From Zanthoxylum bungeanum (Eukaryota > Streptophyta > Magnoliopsida > Sapindales > Rutaceae), in the NCBI GenBank assembly GCA_019454045.1, contig SKCR01010149.1, forward strand, positions 186,001 to 250,000: DNA of 64,000 nucleotides. The letters run 5' to 3'. Positions 33,658-46,610 of the stretch are shown in pieces; position 1 is the first letter of the stretch, and every line of letters starts with the position of its first letter. Position numbers and translations under genes: made by a program. Below the pieces are notes generated by a model that saw only the letters and a program-made list of their open reading frames with translations, was not told the DNA's origin and ran no database searches.

Positions 33658-35648
33658 TGTTGGACAATTATGACCCATAGCGTCACTATTTGTACAGATC
33701 ATGGTGTTGTTGTACAAAATTAACTATGTGACAAATGAGATGGCACTCTTATCATTTGTGATTAGATCACCTAGATGTATAAATGATGAGAGGTCCCTAT
33801 GATTTGTTCCTGAACGGAGAATGATATGAGACAGTATCAGTGCACGAAGGATAAATCATTAAATATCCCTAGTCAGAGCATTGTCGAGATTGGACATCGA
33901 TAAATGCATAAAAGACTAGTATTGCACTTGTCCGCGTTGTGGGGGCACAACGGCATTGTTCTCATATATTTGGGTATAGGATACTCATGCAAGTGTAATA
34001 GGAGGTTTTGTTTTACCAATGGTACGGGAAACAGCTTCGCTCTGGATAAGACCCCCTCAGAATTCCATTGGTAGTATGACTATGTGTCTATGGAAGTCTG
34101 AAATCAGGGTAGGTGTATTTGGTCTTAACCTGAGACTTGCACCGCTAATACTTGCGACAATCAATATACTTTGGTTGCGGTCGTCCAGGGCTTTAACAGG
34201 TTCTGTGTATGCCAATACTGGTTATATTGATGTCAAGACGGAAGTGTAACTCCAGTCATATGGAGATGATGGTCACGTAGGATACGAGACTGGTTCTCTT
34301 TAATGCTGTAGCTATCGGGATATTATGACTAGGTCATGTTTATCCGATTATAGAGACTAGTTACCAGACATCTGACATGTGCTTCGTACGGGGCAGACAC
34401 AATTCCAGCCTCAGGCCTAGCACGTGATCATCCGATACTGGAAAGAAATACGCAATACTATGTATACTACGCCTGATATAGATCCTTTATTCCTGTAAGG
34501 ATGTTTCCGGAGAATTAGGTAGGCATGGCGCTTTGCTAGAGGCCAACCTTGTCTTGTAAATCGGTATAAACGTAGTACGAGGTACTTACGTGTTCGGATA
34601 GTCCGACGACCGAATTTACTGCCAACATATCCGGGGATCTCATGGGTCGCTTCCCAAAGATTCACCGATGACGTATAACTCGCACTCTAAATTAATCTGG
34701 GATTAATTAGAAGAGAGAGAAAATTAATCTGGGATTAATTGCAGAGATATTTTATCTGGGATAAAATATCATTAAAAGAGAGATAACGATTAATTTGGGA
34801 TTAATCAAGAAATTAATATATTTGATATATTAAACGAAATTGGATTTCGACGCAGAATTAAAATTAGATTTTAATTCTGGCGAACGAATTAATTTAGAAT
34901 TAATTCGTTAGCGACGTGAATAGTGATTTCGCTAGGCGTAATCATTCAATTACGATGCAACGAAAAAATCGTTAATTTAGAATTAGCGAACCCGAGCCCG
35001 AGATTATTTGTGAGCGCATTCACATTTTGAATTCGAGTGCGGCACGTCAAATCAAGCGTCAAATCGCTAGTCGCATCAAGCGTCAAATCACAAGTCACTT
35101 TGAGTGATGTGACTTGACAACTTGATGGATTGAGTGATGTGAGTGGTTGGGGCTTTAATGGTTTGACTTTTAAAAGCCAAATTCAAGTGAAATGCATTTG
35201 AAATTCAAATATGTGTATTTAATACACAAATTTGGAACCAACCAAATTAATCTCTCTCATTTCTTCTCTTTCTCTTCACGCCCAAAGGGGCTAAAATCTT
35301 ATGTTTTCTGGTTTTGAAACCGTGAGCAGTGAGGGAAGCAAGAGTGTGATTTTGTGGCAAAATCACAAGTGCTAGCACACTTACGAGACATGCGAAGGTG
35401 ATAGGGAAGTCCACCCATGAGCCGGGAATCGTTCGATGAAGCTTGGAGCTTGACGAAGGACCAAAACCGAGCCAAAACAGTGAGCTTGGAACTGCCACTA
35501 TCGAACCAGTGAAGAGGAGCAGAATTTCGATTTTGTTCATCGCCGCGTCGCTCAACCGATCGATGTGAGTATTCCGCAATTTCGTTGATTTGTATTCGCA
35601 CATATTTCATGCTTATTATTGATCTTGGGACCTTAATAGAAACCAACA
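33658..35648 (+). repeat. Element A 3' LTR
   Basis: This 1,991-bp LTR is collinear with 25689-27699 and is followed by the TSD GGCCT. No gene. Confidence 0.93.
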
Positions 35649-35915
35649 GGCCTCGCCCCCAAACTGATACTGATGTGGGCATCGCCCCAAATTGATACTG
35701 ATATGGGCCTCGCCCCCAAAATGATGCTGATGTGGGCCTCGACCCCAATTGATACTGATGTGGGCCTCGCCCCAAACTGATATTGATGTGGGCTTCGCCC
35801 CCAAACTGATGCTGATGTAGGCCTCGCCCCCAAACTGATGCTGATGTGGGCATCGCCCCCAAACTGATACTGATGTGGGCCTCGCCCCTGAAACTGACAC
35901 TTATGTGGGCCTCGC
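35649..35915 (-). repeat. G2 29-bp minisatellite, middle part
   Basis: About nine more copies of the 29-bp unit, between A and B. It begins with the right TSD of A (GGCCT, 35649-35653) and ends with the left TSD of B (CTCGC, 35911-35915). Confidence 0.9.
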
Positions 35916-37564
35916 TGTTGGGTTTCTAGGTTATCCCAAGATCAAATTAAGTAATGAAAAACATGTGAATACAACAAAGTTAAGTTGCGGAAATACTCAC
36001 TTTGATCGGATTTGCGATGCGTTGAACAAAAAAAATTTTCCTCCTCCATGGAAGCTCTCGGCCATGCCCAAAATTTGTGCTCCAAGTTTCAGTCAACCCT
36101 CCATGTGTGCTCCAAGCTCCAAGCTCCAAGCTTTTTGAATGATGATTCCATGCTCATGAATGGGTTTCCCTATCACCTTTGTTCGACCCCTTAGATGTGC
36201 TAGCACCTTGGAAAATTTGCCACAAAATTTCCCTTTGCCTTCTTGCACCTCTCAGCTTTGGTAAGAAATTTGAGAGAGAAATGGCTCTTGGCCGAATGGG
36301 AGAGGAGAATCAGAGAAGAAGATGAGTTTTTTGTGTGTGTTGTGTAATCTAATAAACAAAATGAAATATAATTTCGTATAATATATCAAATATATGATTT
36401 TATCGATTAATTCTAATTTAATCGTTCTCTCTCTTTAAATAATATTTTATCCCAGATAAAATATCTCTGTAATTAATCATAGATTAATTTTCTCTCTCTA
36501 AAAATTAATCCTAGATTAATAATGTGTGAGTCATACGTCATCGGTGAATCTTCGGGAAGCGACCCATGAGATCCCCGGATATGTTGGCAGTAAATTCGGT
36601 CGTCGGACTATCCGAACACGTACGTACTTAGTACTACGTTTTTACCGATTTACAAGACATGGTTGGCTTCTAGCAAAGCACCGTGCCTACCCAATTCTCC
36701 AAAAATATTCTTAAAGGAATATATAATCTGTATCAGGCGTAGTACACACAGTATTGCGTATTGCGATCCAGTATCAGATGTCATGTGCTAGGCCTGGGGC
36801 TGGAATTGTGTCTGCCCCGTACGAAGCACATATCAGATCTCTGGTAACTAGTCTCTATAATCGGATAAGCGTGACCTAGTCATATTATCCCGATAGCTGC
36901 AGCATATAAGAGCACCAGTTCCGTATCCTACGTGACAATCATCTCCATATGACTGGAGTGATACTTCCATCTTGACATCATACCCAATACACTATGATTC
37001 TCAATATACCCAGAAGAGGCATACACAGAACCGGTTAAAGCCCTGGACGACCAAAACCAAAGTACATTGATTGTCGTAAGTATTAGCAGTGCAAGTCTCA
37101 GGTTAAGACCAAATACACCTACCCTGATTCAGACTTCCATAGACACATAGTCATACTACCAATGGAATTCTGAGGGGTCTATCCATAGCGAAGTTGTTTC
37201 CGTACCATCGGTAAACACAACCTCATATTACACTTACATGAGTATCCAATACCCAAATATATGAGAACTATGTCGTTATGCTCCCACAACGCGCACAAGT
37301 GCAATACTAGTCTATTTCGCATTATCGATGTCCAATCTCGATAATACTCCGACTAGAGATGTTTTAATGATTAAACCTTTATGGATTGATATTGTCTCAT
37401 ATCTTATCATTCCAGAACTAATCATATGGACTTTTATCATTTATATATCCCAGTAATCTAATTACAAATGATAAAAGAGCAATTTCCTTTATCACATAGT
37501 TAATTTGTACAACAACACCATGTTCTGTACAAATAATGATGTTATGGGTCATAATTCTCCAACA
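35916..37564 (-). repeat. Element B 3' LTR with internal deletion
   Basis: This LTR is 1,649 bp versus 1,998 bp for the 5' LTR. A 358-bp segment present at 43980-44337 is missing after GAAA at about 36363-36366. Both breakpoints carry GAAA. Confidence 0.92.
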
Positions 37565-37577
37565 ATCTCCCACTTGG
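37565..37577 (-). other. Element B polypurine tract
   Basis: ATCTCCCACTTGG on the plus strand, that is CCAAGTGGGAGAT on the minus strand, directly next to the 3' LTR. Confidence 0.8.
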
Positions 37578-37599
37578 CCTATAGCCAATCACTCAAGTG

Positions 37600-39250
37600 T
37601 CCTACACTTGAACTATGTACGGTCGCTCAAACTTTTGCTGAGAAAAATGCTTTCGTCAGTGGATTTGCAAGGTTATCATCTGATGCGATTTATTCGATCA
37701 TCACATCGCCACGATGTATGATCCGAACAAATCAGATGAACATTTGAAGTATATACTCGGATCATTGATGAGACCATTAATTCTTTAGCCTGTGCTGTAG
37801 CCTAGCTCAGCTGCTAACAGAACTACTCATAATCCAATTAGGATTATTAAGATCCAAAGTGCTTCTGTTGCTGCCTCAGCTACAGCAATATTCTGCTTTT
37901 GTTGTTTATTCGGCAACAGTATCTTGCTTGGAAGATTTCCAGCTCACTGTTCCATTATTCAAACTATATAGTACCCTTATTACGACTTACAGTCGTTCTT
38001 ATCGGTTAGGAAACTTGCAGTTGTGAATCCAGTCACTTCAAGTTCTCCTTCTCCATTGCTTAAGAAAGCATCCTTAGTTTATCTAAGATACTTAAGGATG
38101 TTCTTAACATCAATCCAGTGACTATCACTTGGATAGGCCTGATTGTGACTCCATATGCTCAAAGCATATGAGACACCAGGTCGCGTACATTTATTTCAAT
38201 GTACGAGTTCTCAGAGAGTGCCAACAACTTTTAGATCTATCCCAGTAGATCCTTATTTCTAGAATAAAAGTTGTCTCTCCCAAGAATTCTACGGATAATT
38301 TTTCATGAAAGCCAAGCTTTCACCGATTGTATTACGGGAATGTCATTTCCAAGAAATGATACATCATCATTTTATAGGACGATCACTTTTAGTGCGCTCC
38401 CACTAACCTCCTTATATACACAAGAACCATTTTCTCGTTTTGAATTAAATCATATACCATTATGATTACATCAAAACACTGATTCCAAGAACGCAATGCT
38501 TGCTTCAATCCATGAATGGATCGAATTAACCCGCAAACCTTGTTTGCTTGTTTTGGTACGACAAAACCGTCAGGATGTTGTAAACATCCTCCAAAAGGTT
38601 TCCATTTAAGGAAAATGATTTTAACGATCAGCTGCCATATTTCATAAATGAAAGATGCAGCTTAAGCAAGCATTATCCAAATGGATTTAACCATGGCAAT
38701 GAGTAAAAGGTTTCGTCGCAATCGACACAATATTGATAACGATACCTTTTCGCTACAAGCCTAGCTTAGTACGTTGGTTGTTGCCATCCATGTATGTCTC
38801 CCTTTAAGACTCATATAGTACCAATAGGCACAATGCCTTCCGGTACATCAACCAGTGTCCAAACATGGTTGGTATACATGGAATCCATTTCGGATATTAT
38901 GGCACTTTGCCATAATAGGGAGTCGATACCTTGTATCACTTCCTCATACGTATTCGGTTCATGTTCCTCAATAAGATTGACATCTTCATGAGGTGAGATC
39001 AGAAACCCATACCTCACAGGTTGTTTTCTGACTCTCTCAGACTTACGCGGTTCTTGTGTATTCGAAGATTGTGGTACAGTTTCATCATTGATGAACTGTT
39101 TGTGTTCCATTAGGACTCGGTGTCTGGAACAGTATTACTCCGATTTTCATCGAGTTTTACTTTCCTCCCACTTACCACTGTATATAGGTATTCCTCTTAG
39201 GAAAACCGCATGACGAGCAACAATTAAATTGTTCTCTTGTGAGTTGTATA
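37600..39250 (-). pseudogene. Element B reverse transcriptase/RNase H remnant
   Basis: 39110-38811 is the clearest piece: an acidic/basic linker (RKSERVRKQPVRYGF) leading into the RT start (YEEVIQGIDSLLWQSAI, DSMYTNHVWTLVDVPEGIVP). Further left the RT is scattered over frames, and RNase H is visible as SSKQDTVAE near 37900. Numerous stops. Confidence 0.78.
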
Positions 39251-39419
39251 AGTACTATAATTTGGTTTCCCTAGGATAACCTATAAATTAGGCATTTATC
39301 CGATTTGGGTTCTAGTTTGGTATCATCCAAACATATGCCTAGCATTCCCAAATCTTCAGGAATGAGAAAACCCAGTTTCTTTCCTGTTCATATCTAATAT
39401 GAAGTCTGTCAAACAGATT

Positions 39420-40370
39420 TTCATGGAACCTTATTCAAAATAAGTTTTGCACTGTTTAATGCGTATCCCTTGAAGGAAAATGGTAGCTCAGAATGACTCA
39501 TGATTAACCTTACTATGTCCAACAAGGTTCGGTTTCTCTGTTCGGACACACCGCTCAATTGAGGTGTTCCGGGAGGAGTCCACATTGAAACAATACTATA
39601 CTCTTTCAAGTAATTTGAGAAACTTATTGCTTAATTATTTTCATCATGGTCTAACCGTGATGGTTTTAATACTTTAGCCGATCTGTCTGTCTACTTCGTG
39701 TCGAAACTCTTTGAATTTATCCAAAGTTTCTGATTCGTGTTTCAAAAGAAACACATAACCATAACGCGATTCCACGTCCGTAAAGGTTACGAAGAGTTCA
39801 TATCCACCTCTAGCCTAGCTAGATATGGGCCCACTTATGTCACTATGAACGAGGGCTAACAGATCGATGGCACTTGTACTTTTACCAAGTAAAAGATGTT
39901 TTAGGCACTTTGCCTAATAAACTAGATTCGTAGACTTCATTTGAATAGGATCAAATCCGTCCTAGTATCCACTCTTCAAAAGTGTGGATATATGAGTCTT
40001 GTTTAATGTGTCCCAGACAACAATGCCACAAATAAGTCTCATCTGATCAAATCAGATTGAGCTATTTGTTTGTCATGTTATACGTTTGAGATTCATTTAT
40101 ATTCAAAATATAAATACTGTTATTCACATCTAATGTGTTTATCTCAATATCATCTTTATAAAATGAAACACTTTAGTGTTCTAGAATATAAAGGTATACC
40201 CGCAACGAGTTATACTCTGATATAGAGATAATGTTTCTAGTCAAACTAGGTACATTATAACAGTTTCCTAATTTAAGTACATACCCGAAGGGTAGTTCCT
40301 AAACTTAGGTTTCTACGGTTAAAACAGTGACTTTCGTCCCGTTTCCGATTCGTAGGTAAATCTCAACTGA
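39420..40370 (-). pseudogene. Element B integrase and pre-integrase remnant
   Basis: 39609-39421 encodes the end of the integrase core (WTPPGTPQLSGVSEQRNRT), including the conserved Glu that completes the catalytic triad. The core with the RYGYVFLLK-like stretch lies at about 39720-39850 in broken frames, and the LWHC zinc region near 40020. Confidence 0.75.
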
Positions 40371-41100
40371 AGTCAGTATCCTGCTCATCAGCAGATTATG
40401 CACATCAGTACATATTTATGTACAATATTTAGTATCAAAATCCAATTTTGAAACTAATAGTGAACATGTTTATGACAATCATATTTGAATTCGGAGCCTT
40501 GCCCCGTCTTCACTTCCTTCATGTCTGCCTTGTCCATACGACAGTCACGTATCAGTGACCCTGTTTGCCACAGTTTAGGCAGACATCTTGGGATATGTCC
40601 TTTGTCTTCCTAGAAGACTGTGATGATTTTGCCTTTGCCCCTTTTAGAAGCTCTGGCTCTGCCTCCTAGAGCATAGCCATCAACTCTCCAAGAGTTTTAT
40701 CTTGGTTCATAGTGAACCTGCCCCAGCTTTCGGGTAGAGACTATAAGATCAAATCTTCGGTAGTCTCGGCCACGTAGGTAATGCCGGGCTAACCTAACTG
40801 ATCGATGTCAGCAATCATCTACGAAACCTAGTGCTCGACAGATGTACCCTCTGACATACACGAGCTAAAGAACTTCTTTTGCAATTAGTACTTCTAAGAT
40901 TTAAGAATAAATCTATGAAGATTTTTAATTTCATCATCATGGTACAAGGATCTAATCCTTAATTTTGACAACGAAATTAAAGTGTCATTGCATCATGTAT
41001 AAAGGATTGAGCACTAAAGTTATCATCACATGAATCTTCCAAAGATCATGTTCTACTATTTGCTCAACTCCGGGCTTAGGCCCAAGAGGTTTTTCTATCA
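40370..41100 (-). pseudogene. Element B gag remnant (longer than in A and C)
   Basis: It retains the central gag segment: EGTSVEH, then LPESWGRFTMN and LGELMAML in one broken frame (about 40870-40690). A basic tail (KAKSSQSSRKTK) and the zinc-knuckle start CLNCGKQGH (about 40555-40585) follow. Stops and shifts break it. Confidence 0.72.
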
Positions 41101-43523
41101 AATAGAATAACTTCTCAGTTCTCAAGACTATCCTAAGGTTTTATTCCCAATTTGAAAATTAAAGTCGTTTAAAGACATTTTTACCCAGGTTAATGTTCTA
41201 AACGCTAATCTTTCAATTATCTTGATTGCTATAGTCCAACTATCCAATCAACAATTTCAGGTACTATTTATTATAATGATTACTATAGTCTAACTATATA
41301 ATCAACTATAATTTAAATTGGTTAAATTCAAATATATTGATTACTATAATCCAATTATATAATCAACTATAATTTGAAGTAGTTTGAATACAGTCCAACT
41401 GTTTAATTTAAAACAACGATTAAATATTAGTCCAACTAATATATATTTAAATTAATGACGAAAAATGAAATGAGCGCGTATTGGCAAGTATCTAAACGAA
41501 ATTGCAAATTTAATACTTGCCTCCCACTATTTTTTGGCAAGCCTCTAACCCTCTGTTGAGTACTCGGGAAACCTTGTTTCCTAGTAGGCTAGGATCCCAT
41601 TAAATAACACACAACATTGACTTTGGCCAACAAATTGTATGATATTTAACTAGGTAGATCTCTAAGATCAATTGGATCTCATCCAATTCCTAGATCCAGT
41701 AGGTGGACATCCAAATCCGAAACATATATACAATATATATGCCAATATATCCAATATATTTTCCTAACGTTTTTCCTCTGAATCAACTAAGCTTTGGCTT
41801 TGGCACAACAAACTTAATGATTCCAGTTAAGTGGGACCCATTGACCTTGGAAAGCTTCGTAATCGATGTCGATGGACAAGAAGTGATCTTGACTTTGGCC
41901 AACAAATCACAACTTGGACACGAAACCGATATGGAACAAAGCCTTGATGATTCAAACACATCCGCGATGGACAAACGTCTTGACTTTGGCCAACAAACCA
42001 GTGCCAATCTTGGATCTTGAGAATGAATCATTCAATGGAAGGAAAAACGTTTAATATATGTTGAGGGTTTTTCGCATAATTGGCAACCAATTAATTATCT
42101 TTGATTAGGTCTCATCATACACCCTTAAACATACAATCTAAAAACATAATAAGGCGCGTAAATAAATTAATAATGATATGCGGAAGGATATTTAAAACAA
42201 CTTGTTCCTAGAACAAATCTCTCCATTTCCTCTCTCTCGCTAGCACAAATGTTACTTCTACCCAATTACATAACACTTCTAAAGAAACCTCATTTACATT
42301 GAGGGGAATAGGTGAAAAGAGAAATACAAAGAATCAAGAGGTAATAGGCTGGACACGCAGGTCCAATTTAATAAATTCTAAATTTATTACAATAATTTCC
42401 AAAATTGCCCTCACCCATCTAATATCCATCTGATATGAATTATTCATACATCACATCCATGTATTCACACAAAGCATGTTATCAATCAATCTAATCCAAT
42501 TAATTAATCTGAAATTAATGACCATCCAATGTTCAAACAACGATTTGATTTGCGCGACTAAAACTCGTTTTAAGAATAAGTACTCAAAGTACGAATTCTT
42601 GAATTATATTAAACTACAACATTAAATCCAATTTAATTTGTATTCAATACTAATTCTATATTTAATTCTAAATTAAATAATTACACTTTATTAATGAGCC
42701 TTTGCGACTTAGATTCTAAATCTAATCTTTACGGGTCTCAAAGCCCAATTAACATCCAATGTCAATTTAATTAAAGTCCAATGGGCTTTCAATTAATTTA
42801 TAAGGCATGGACTTTGGCAACCAAAGCCCAATAAGGAATCACCCTTTGCCAAAAATCAATTTAGGCCCATTAGGCCCAATTAAAATTTTAAAGGTCCATT
42901 ATATTATATTTGGACTTTATGGATATGGTTTTGGGCCCAATTGGATCCAACCAATTAACCTAAACCAAACTTGGCCCAACCAAGCCCATTAAGCCCAAAT
43001 ACAACTTTAAAAGCCCAATTCCAAATTTAGCCCAACTAATTAAATTACAAAATTCCAAATTTCACAATTTAATTAACTAAAGTGCTTTAGCCATAATTAA
43101 TTAGTCAAATTAACATTTCCAAAATACCAATTATCCTTTAATCATGTTTATCATCATCAACACATGTCCAACATTATTGAATCAAAAAAACAATTAATTT
43201 CATGCTATGTTGGTCACGGCAATTTGGGGTTTATTGTCCAATTCCGATTTCAATCCAATTGAATCTCAAATCAACATTTCTCAAGTCTTTCAAATTCATC
43301 CAATGATTCAAAAAACAAAAATCACCAAGACATTAGGGCACTAAACTTTCGGCCAAGCCAACAATTTGGGGAAAATTTGATCCAATTCAATTTTAATCAA
43401 ATTGATCATGCATAACACTATGTTATCATCATTCAAGCATATTCAAACAATCATTTTCATCAAATCATGCTCAAATCATTTTTACCCAAATTTTACCCTA
43501 AATCAATTTCATGCTTAATCAAG
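41100..43523 (-). other. Element B leader, no retroelement gene
   Basis: It contains the AATAGTTGGACTAT-type repeats (41220-41400), the TTGGCCAAAGTCAAG motifs, the antisense open frame at 41703-42020 and a GGGCC/TTGGGC-rich part (42780-43030). It aligns with the leaders of A and C. Confidence 0.65.
41703..42020 (+). other. Conserved antisense open frame in the leader of element B
   Basis: 105 codons. From about codon 36 it matches the frames in A and C (LTLESFVIDVDGQEVILTLA, NKSQL, DFGQQ). It is the longest of the three because an upstream segment absent in C is kept. Function unknown; possibly a fortuitous frame. Confidence 0.3.
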
Positions 43524-43535
43524 GCTCTGATACCA
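43524..43535 (-). other. Element B primer-binding site (initiator tRNA-Met)
   Basis: GCTCTGATACCA on the plus strand is TGGTATCAGAGC on the minus strand, the usual copia initiator-Met primer site, one base from the 5' LTR. Confidence 0.9.
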
Positions 43536-43536
43536 T

Positions 43537-45534
43537 TGTTAGGTTTCTAGGTTATCCCAAGATCAAATTAAGCAATGAAAAAAATGTGAATACAACAAAG
43601 TTAAGTTGCAGAAATACTCACTTTGATCGGATTTGCGATGCGTTGAACACAAAAATTTTCCTCCTCCATGGAAGCTCTCGGCCATGCCCAAAATTTGTGC
43701 TCCAAGTTTCGGTCAACCCTCCATGTGTGCTCCAAGCTCCAAGCTTTGTGAATGATGATTCCATGCTCATGAATGGGTTTCCCTATCACCTTTGTTTGAC
43801 CCCTTGGATGTGCTAGCACCATGAAAATTTTGCCACAAAATTTCCCTTTGCCTTCTTGCACCTCTCGGCTTTGGCAAGAAATTTGAGAGAGAAATGGCCC
43901 TTGGCCGAATGGGAGAGGAGAATGAGAGAAGAAGATGAGTTTTTTGTGTGTGTTGTGTAATCTAATACACAAAATGAAAGTCAAATACCAAAATAATAAA
44001 AAATGGTAAATGTCTTTCAAGCCATCACTTTAGTGTGTTCCACACTCAACCATTAACCAACAACTTCCATCACATTAAAGTGATAAAGTTGACTAGTGAT
44101 GTGACGCATGATGTGACTTGTGGGACCCACTTGATTCGAAATGCGAGTGGGCCCGCAAACACTCCCGGGCTCGGGTTCGCTAATTCCGAATTAACGAATT
44201 TTTCCGTTGCGACGTAATTAAATCAAATTTAATTAAATAATTATGCCTAGCAAAATTACTATTCACGTCGCTAGCGAATTAATTCTAAATTAACTCGTTC
44301 ACCCGAATTAAAATCCAATTTTAATTCCGCGTCGAAATATAATTTCGTATAATATATCAAATATATTATTTATCGATTAATTCCAAATTAATCGTTATCT
44401 CTCTTTAAATAATATTTTATCCCAGATAAAATATCTCTGTAATTAATCCTAGATTAATTTTATCTCTCTAATAATTAATCCCAGATTAATAATGTGCGAG
44501 TCATACGTCATCGGTGAATCTTCGGGAAGCGACCCATGAGATCCCTTGATATATTGGCAGTAAATTCGGTCGTCGGACTATCTGAACACGTACGTACCTA
44601 GTACTACATTTTTACCGATTTATAAGACATGGTTGGCTTCTAGTAAAGCACTGTGCCTACCCAATTCTCCAGAAATATTCTTAAAGGAATATATAATCTG
44701 TATCAGGCGTAGTATACACAGTATTGCATATTGCGATCCAGTATCAGATGTCACGTGCTAGACTTGGGGCTGGAATTGTGTCTGCCCCGTATGAAGCACA
44801 TATCGGATCTCTGGTAACGAGTCTCTATAATCAGATAAGCATGATCTAGTCATATTATCCCGATAGCTGCAGCATATAAGAGCTCCAGTTCTGTATCCTA
44901 CGTGACAATCATCTCCATATGACTGGAGTGATACTTCCATCTTGACATCACACCCAATACACTACGATTCTCAATATACACAGAAGAGGCGTACACAGAA
45001 CCGGTTAAAGCCCTGGACGACCAAAACCAAAGTAAATTGATTGTCACAAGTATTAGCGGTGCAAGTCTCAGGTTAAGACCAAATACACCTACCCTGATTC
45101 GGACTTCCATAGACACATAGTCATACTACCAATGGAATTCTGAGGGGTCTATCCAGAGCGAAGCTGTTTCCGTACCATCGGTAAACACAACCTCCTATTA
45201 CACTTGCATAAGTATCCAATACCCAAATATATGAGAACTATGACGTTATGCTCCCACAATGCGCACAAGTGCAATACTAGTCTATTCCGCATTATCGATG
45301 TCAAATCTCGATAATACTCCGACTAGGGATGTTTTAATGATTAAACCTTTATGGATTGATACTGTCTCATATCTTATCAATCCAGAACTAATCATATGGA
45401 CTTTTATCATTTATATATCCCGGTAATCTAATTACAAATGATAAAAGAGCAATTTCCTTTGTCACATAGTTAATTTGTACAACAACACCATGTTCTGTAC
45501 AAATAGTGATGCTTTGGGTCATAATTGTCCAACA
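43537..45534 (-). repeat. Element B 5' LTR
   Basis: This 1,998-bp LTR holds the segment (43980-44337) deleted in the 3' LTR. No gene. Confidence 0.92.
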
Positions 45535-45590
45535 CTCACCCCCAAACTGATGCTGATGTGGGCCTCGCCCCCAAACTGATGCTGATGTTG
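45535..45590 (-). repeat. G2 29-bp minisatellite, last units
   Basis: About two remaining 29-bp units right of element B, starting with the TSD copy CTCAC. Confidence 0.85.
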
Positions 45591-46480
45591 CATATCAACA
45601 TGTTGTATTGCCTCTCACGAGATAATCCTGATGGCTTAAACATTTTTTCGTCCTCAACGAATGTTTCGTGTCGAAACCAGAGAACCTTCAAAGTACTTAA
45701 TACACTCAAATCTGCTCGTCTGAATGAGTTATCTAAACTAGAATCCTAGTGTGTGTGTGTGCCAAGGCTCTTTCGCAGCTTAATCCTTAAGTAAACCAAC
45801 TCGATGATTTTGTCTCGGAGAATTGGATCAGTGGGTCTAACCAATCGAGATGTCTTGATCATACTCTGTGATTACTTCCTCGTACTCGACATGATATGAT
45901 TTGCTTCTTTTTTTTCTTTTGTCTCTTTCTTTTCTTACTTTTCATTTTGAACTTCTTTTTTTTCTCTTTTTCTTTTTCTTTTTCTCTTTTCTTTCTTTCT
46001 CTTTTTTTCGACACACATACCCTTTAAGGTAGCATTTCTCCTCATGGTGGTTCTAATACTCGCCCATGGGTAGCTTCACGCTTATCGGTTATATGTGGTC
46101 TATTTTTCTTTTTCTTTTTAGAGACTTTTTCTTTTTCTTTTTAGAGACTTTTTCTTTGTTTCCAACCATATCATATATCGTAGCATAAGTAACCAGGATG
46201 GACATCCATGCAAATGGTCATTCACTGATCCGTCATCTCTTCAACTAGTCATTTTGTCGACTACTCAGGCTTCTACTACTAAGATCCCATAATCAAGTGG
46301 CGAGTCTAACTGAGATCAACCATTCAGAATACCGGACGAGAGCACATCTCACACTCATCATTTCTAAGGTTTCACCTTACAACAAACAATGTCATCACCG
46401 GACATATGTCTAACCATCAAGGACTTTTCTTTCTTTCATTTTTTTTTGAATTCTTCTTTTCAACCGTTGATAATGTGGGC
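45591..46480 (-). other. G2-specific segment with polypyrimidine tract; no counterpart in G1
   Basis: About 0.9 kb between two minisatellites with no counterpart at the same place in G1. It holds a pyrimidine-only run (45952-46009) and a duplicated CTTTTTAGAGACTTTTTC (46110-46160). On the minus strand a short open stretch near 45745-45590 reads LSTLKVLWFRHETFVEDEKM. I do not recognise it; it may be the remnant of an extra 3' region or of another insertion. Confidence 0.5.
45952..46009 (+). repeat. 58-nt uninterrupted polypyrimidine run
   Basis: Only C and T from 45952 to 46009, within a looser T/C-rich stretch starting at 45901. On G2's own strand it is polypurine. Confidence 0.85.
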
Positions 46481-46610
46481 TTCGCCCTCTGGGATTCCCT
46501 CCCGAAACTGATACTGATACGGGCCTCAACCCTGGGACTCATCCCCGAAACTGAAACTGATGCGGGCCTTAACCCTGGGACTCATCCCCGAAACTGACAC
46601 TCATATGTTG
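46480..46610 (-). repeat. G2 short minisatellite (GGGACTCATCCCCGAAACTG units)
   Basis: Three units of about 43 bp: GGGCCTCAACCCTGGGACTC then ATCCCCGAAACTGA. They look like an intermediate between the 29-bp and the longer units on the other side of A. Confidence 0.75.

Larger units (their letters stand above)
25689..35648 (+). mobile_element. Copia element A (plus strand), full length but broken
   Basis: Its LTRs are 25689-27699 and 33658-35648, with TSD GGCCT (25684-25688, 35649-35653). It has a slightly altered initiator-Met primer site and polypurine tract CCAAGTGGGAGA. The gag-pol order is copia, heavily decayed, with no long frames. A shares a gag deletion with C. The LTRs differ at about 15 positions in the first ~290 bases (hand count). 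Confidence 0.92.
35916..45534 (-). mobile_element. Copia element B (minus strand), broken
   Basis: Its 3' LTR is 35916-37564 (shortened by a deletion) and its 5' LTR 43537-45534. The TSD is CTCGC (35911-35915) versus CTCAC (45535-45539), one base apart. The primer site TGGTATCAGAGC is intact. Same family as A and C, but its gag keeps a segment they lost and its LTR end differs (GAAACCCAACA). About 10 differences in the first ~290 LTR bases, by hand. Confidence 0.9.

Noticed and set aside
35247..35603. 118-codon frame with membrane-like segment
   Set aside because: It lies in the 3' LTR of A, antisense, and is not open in the 5' LTR beyond short pieces.
44758..45116. Short frames in LTRs of A, B and C (such as RVGVFGLNLRLAPLIL)
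   Set aside because: They recur in every LTR of the family in either strand, are short and carry no domain; LTR sequence explains them.
46406..46597. 63-codon frame starting in the T-rich segment
   Set aside because: Low-complexity phenylalanine runs and minisatellite reading.
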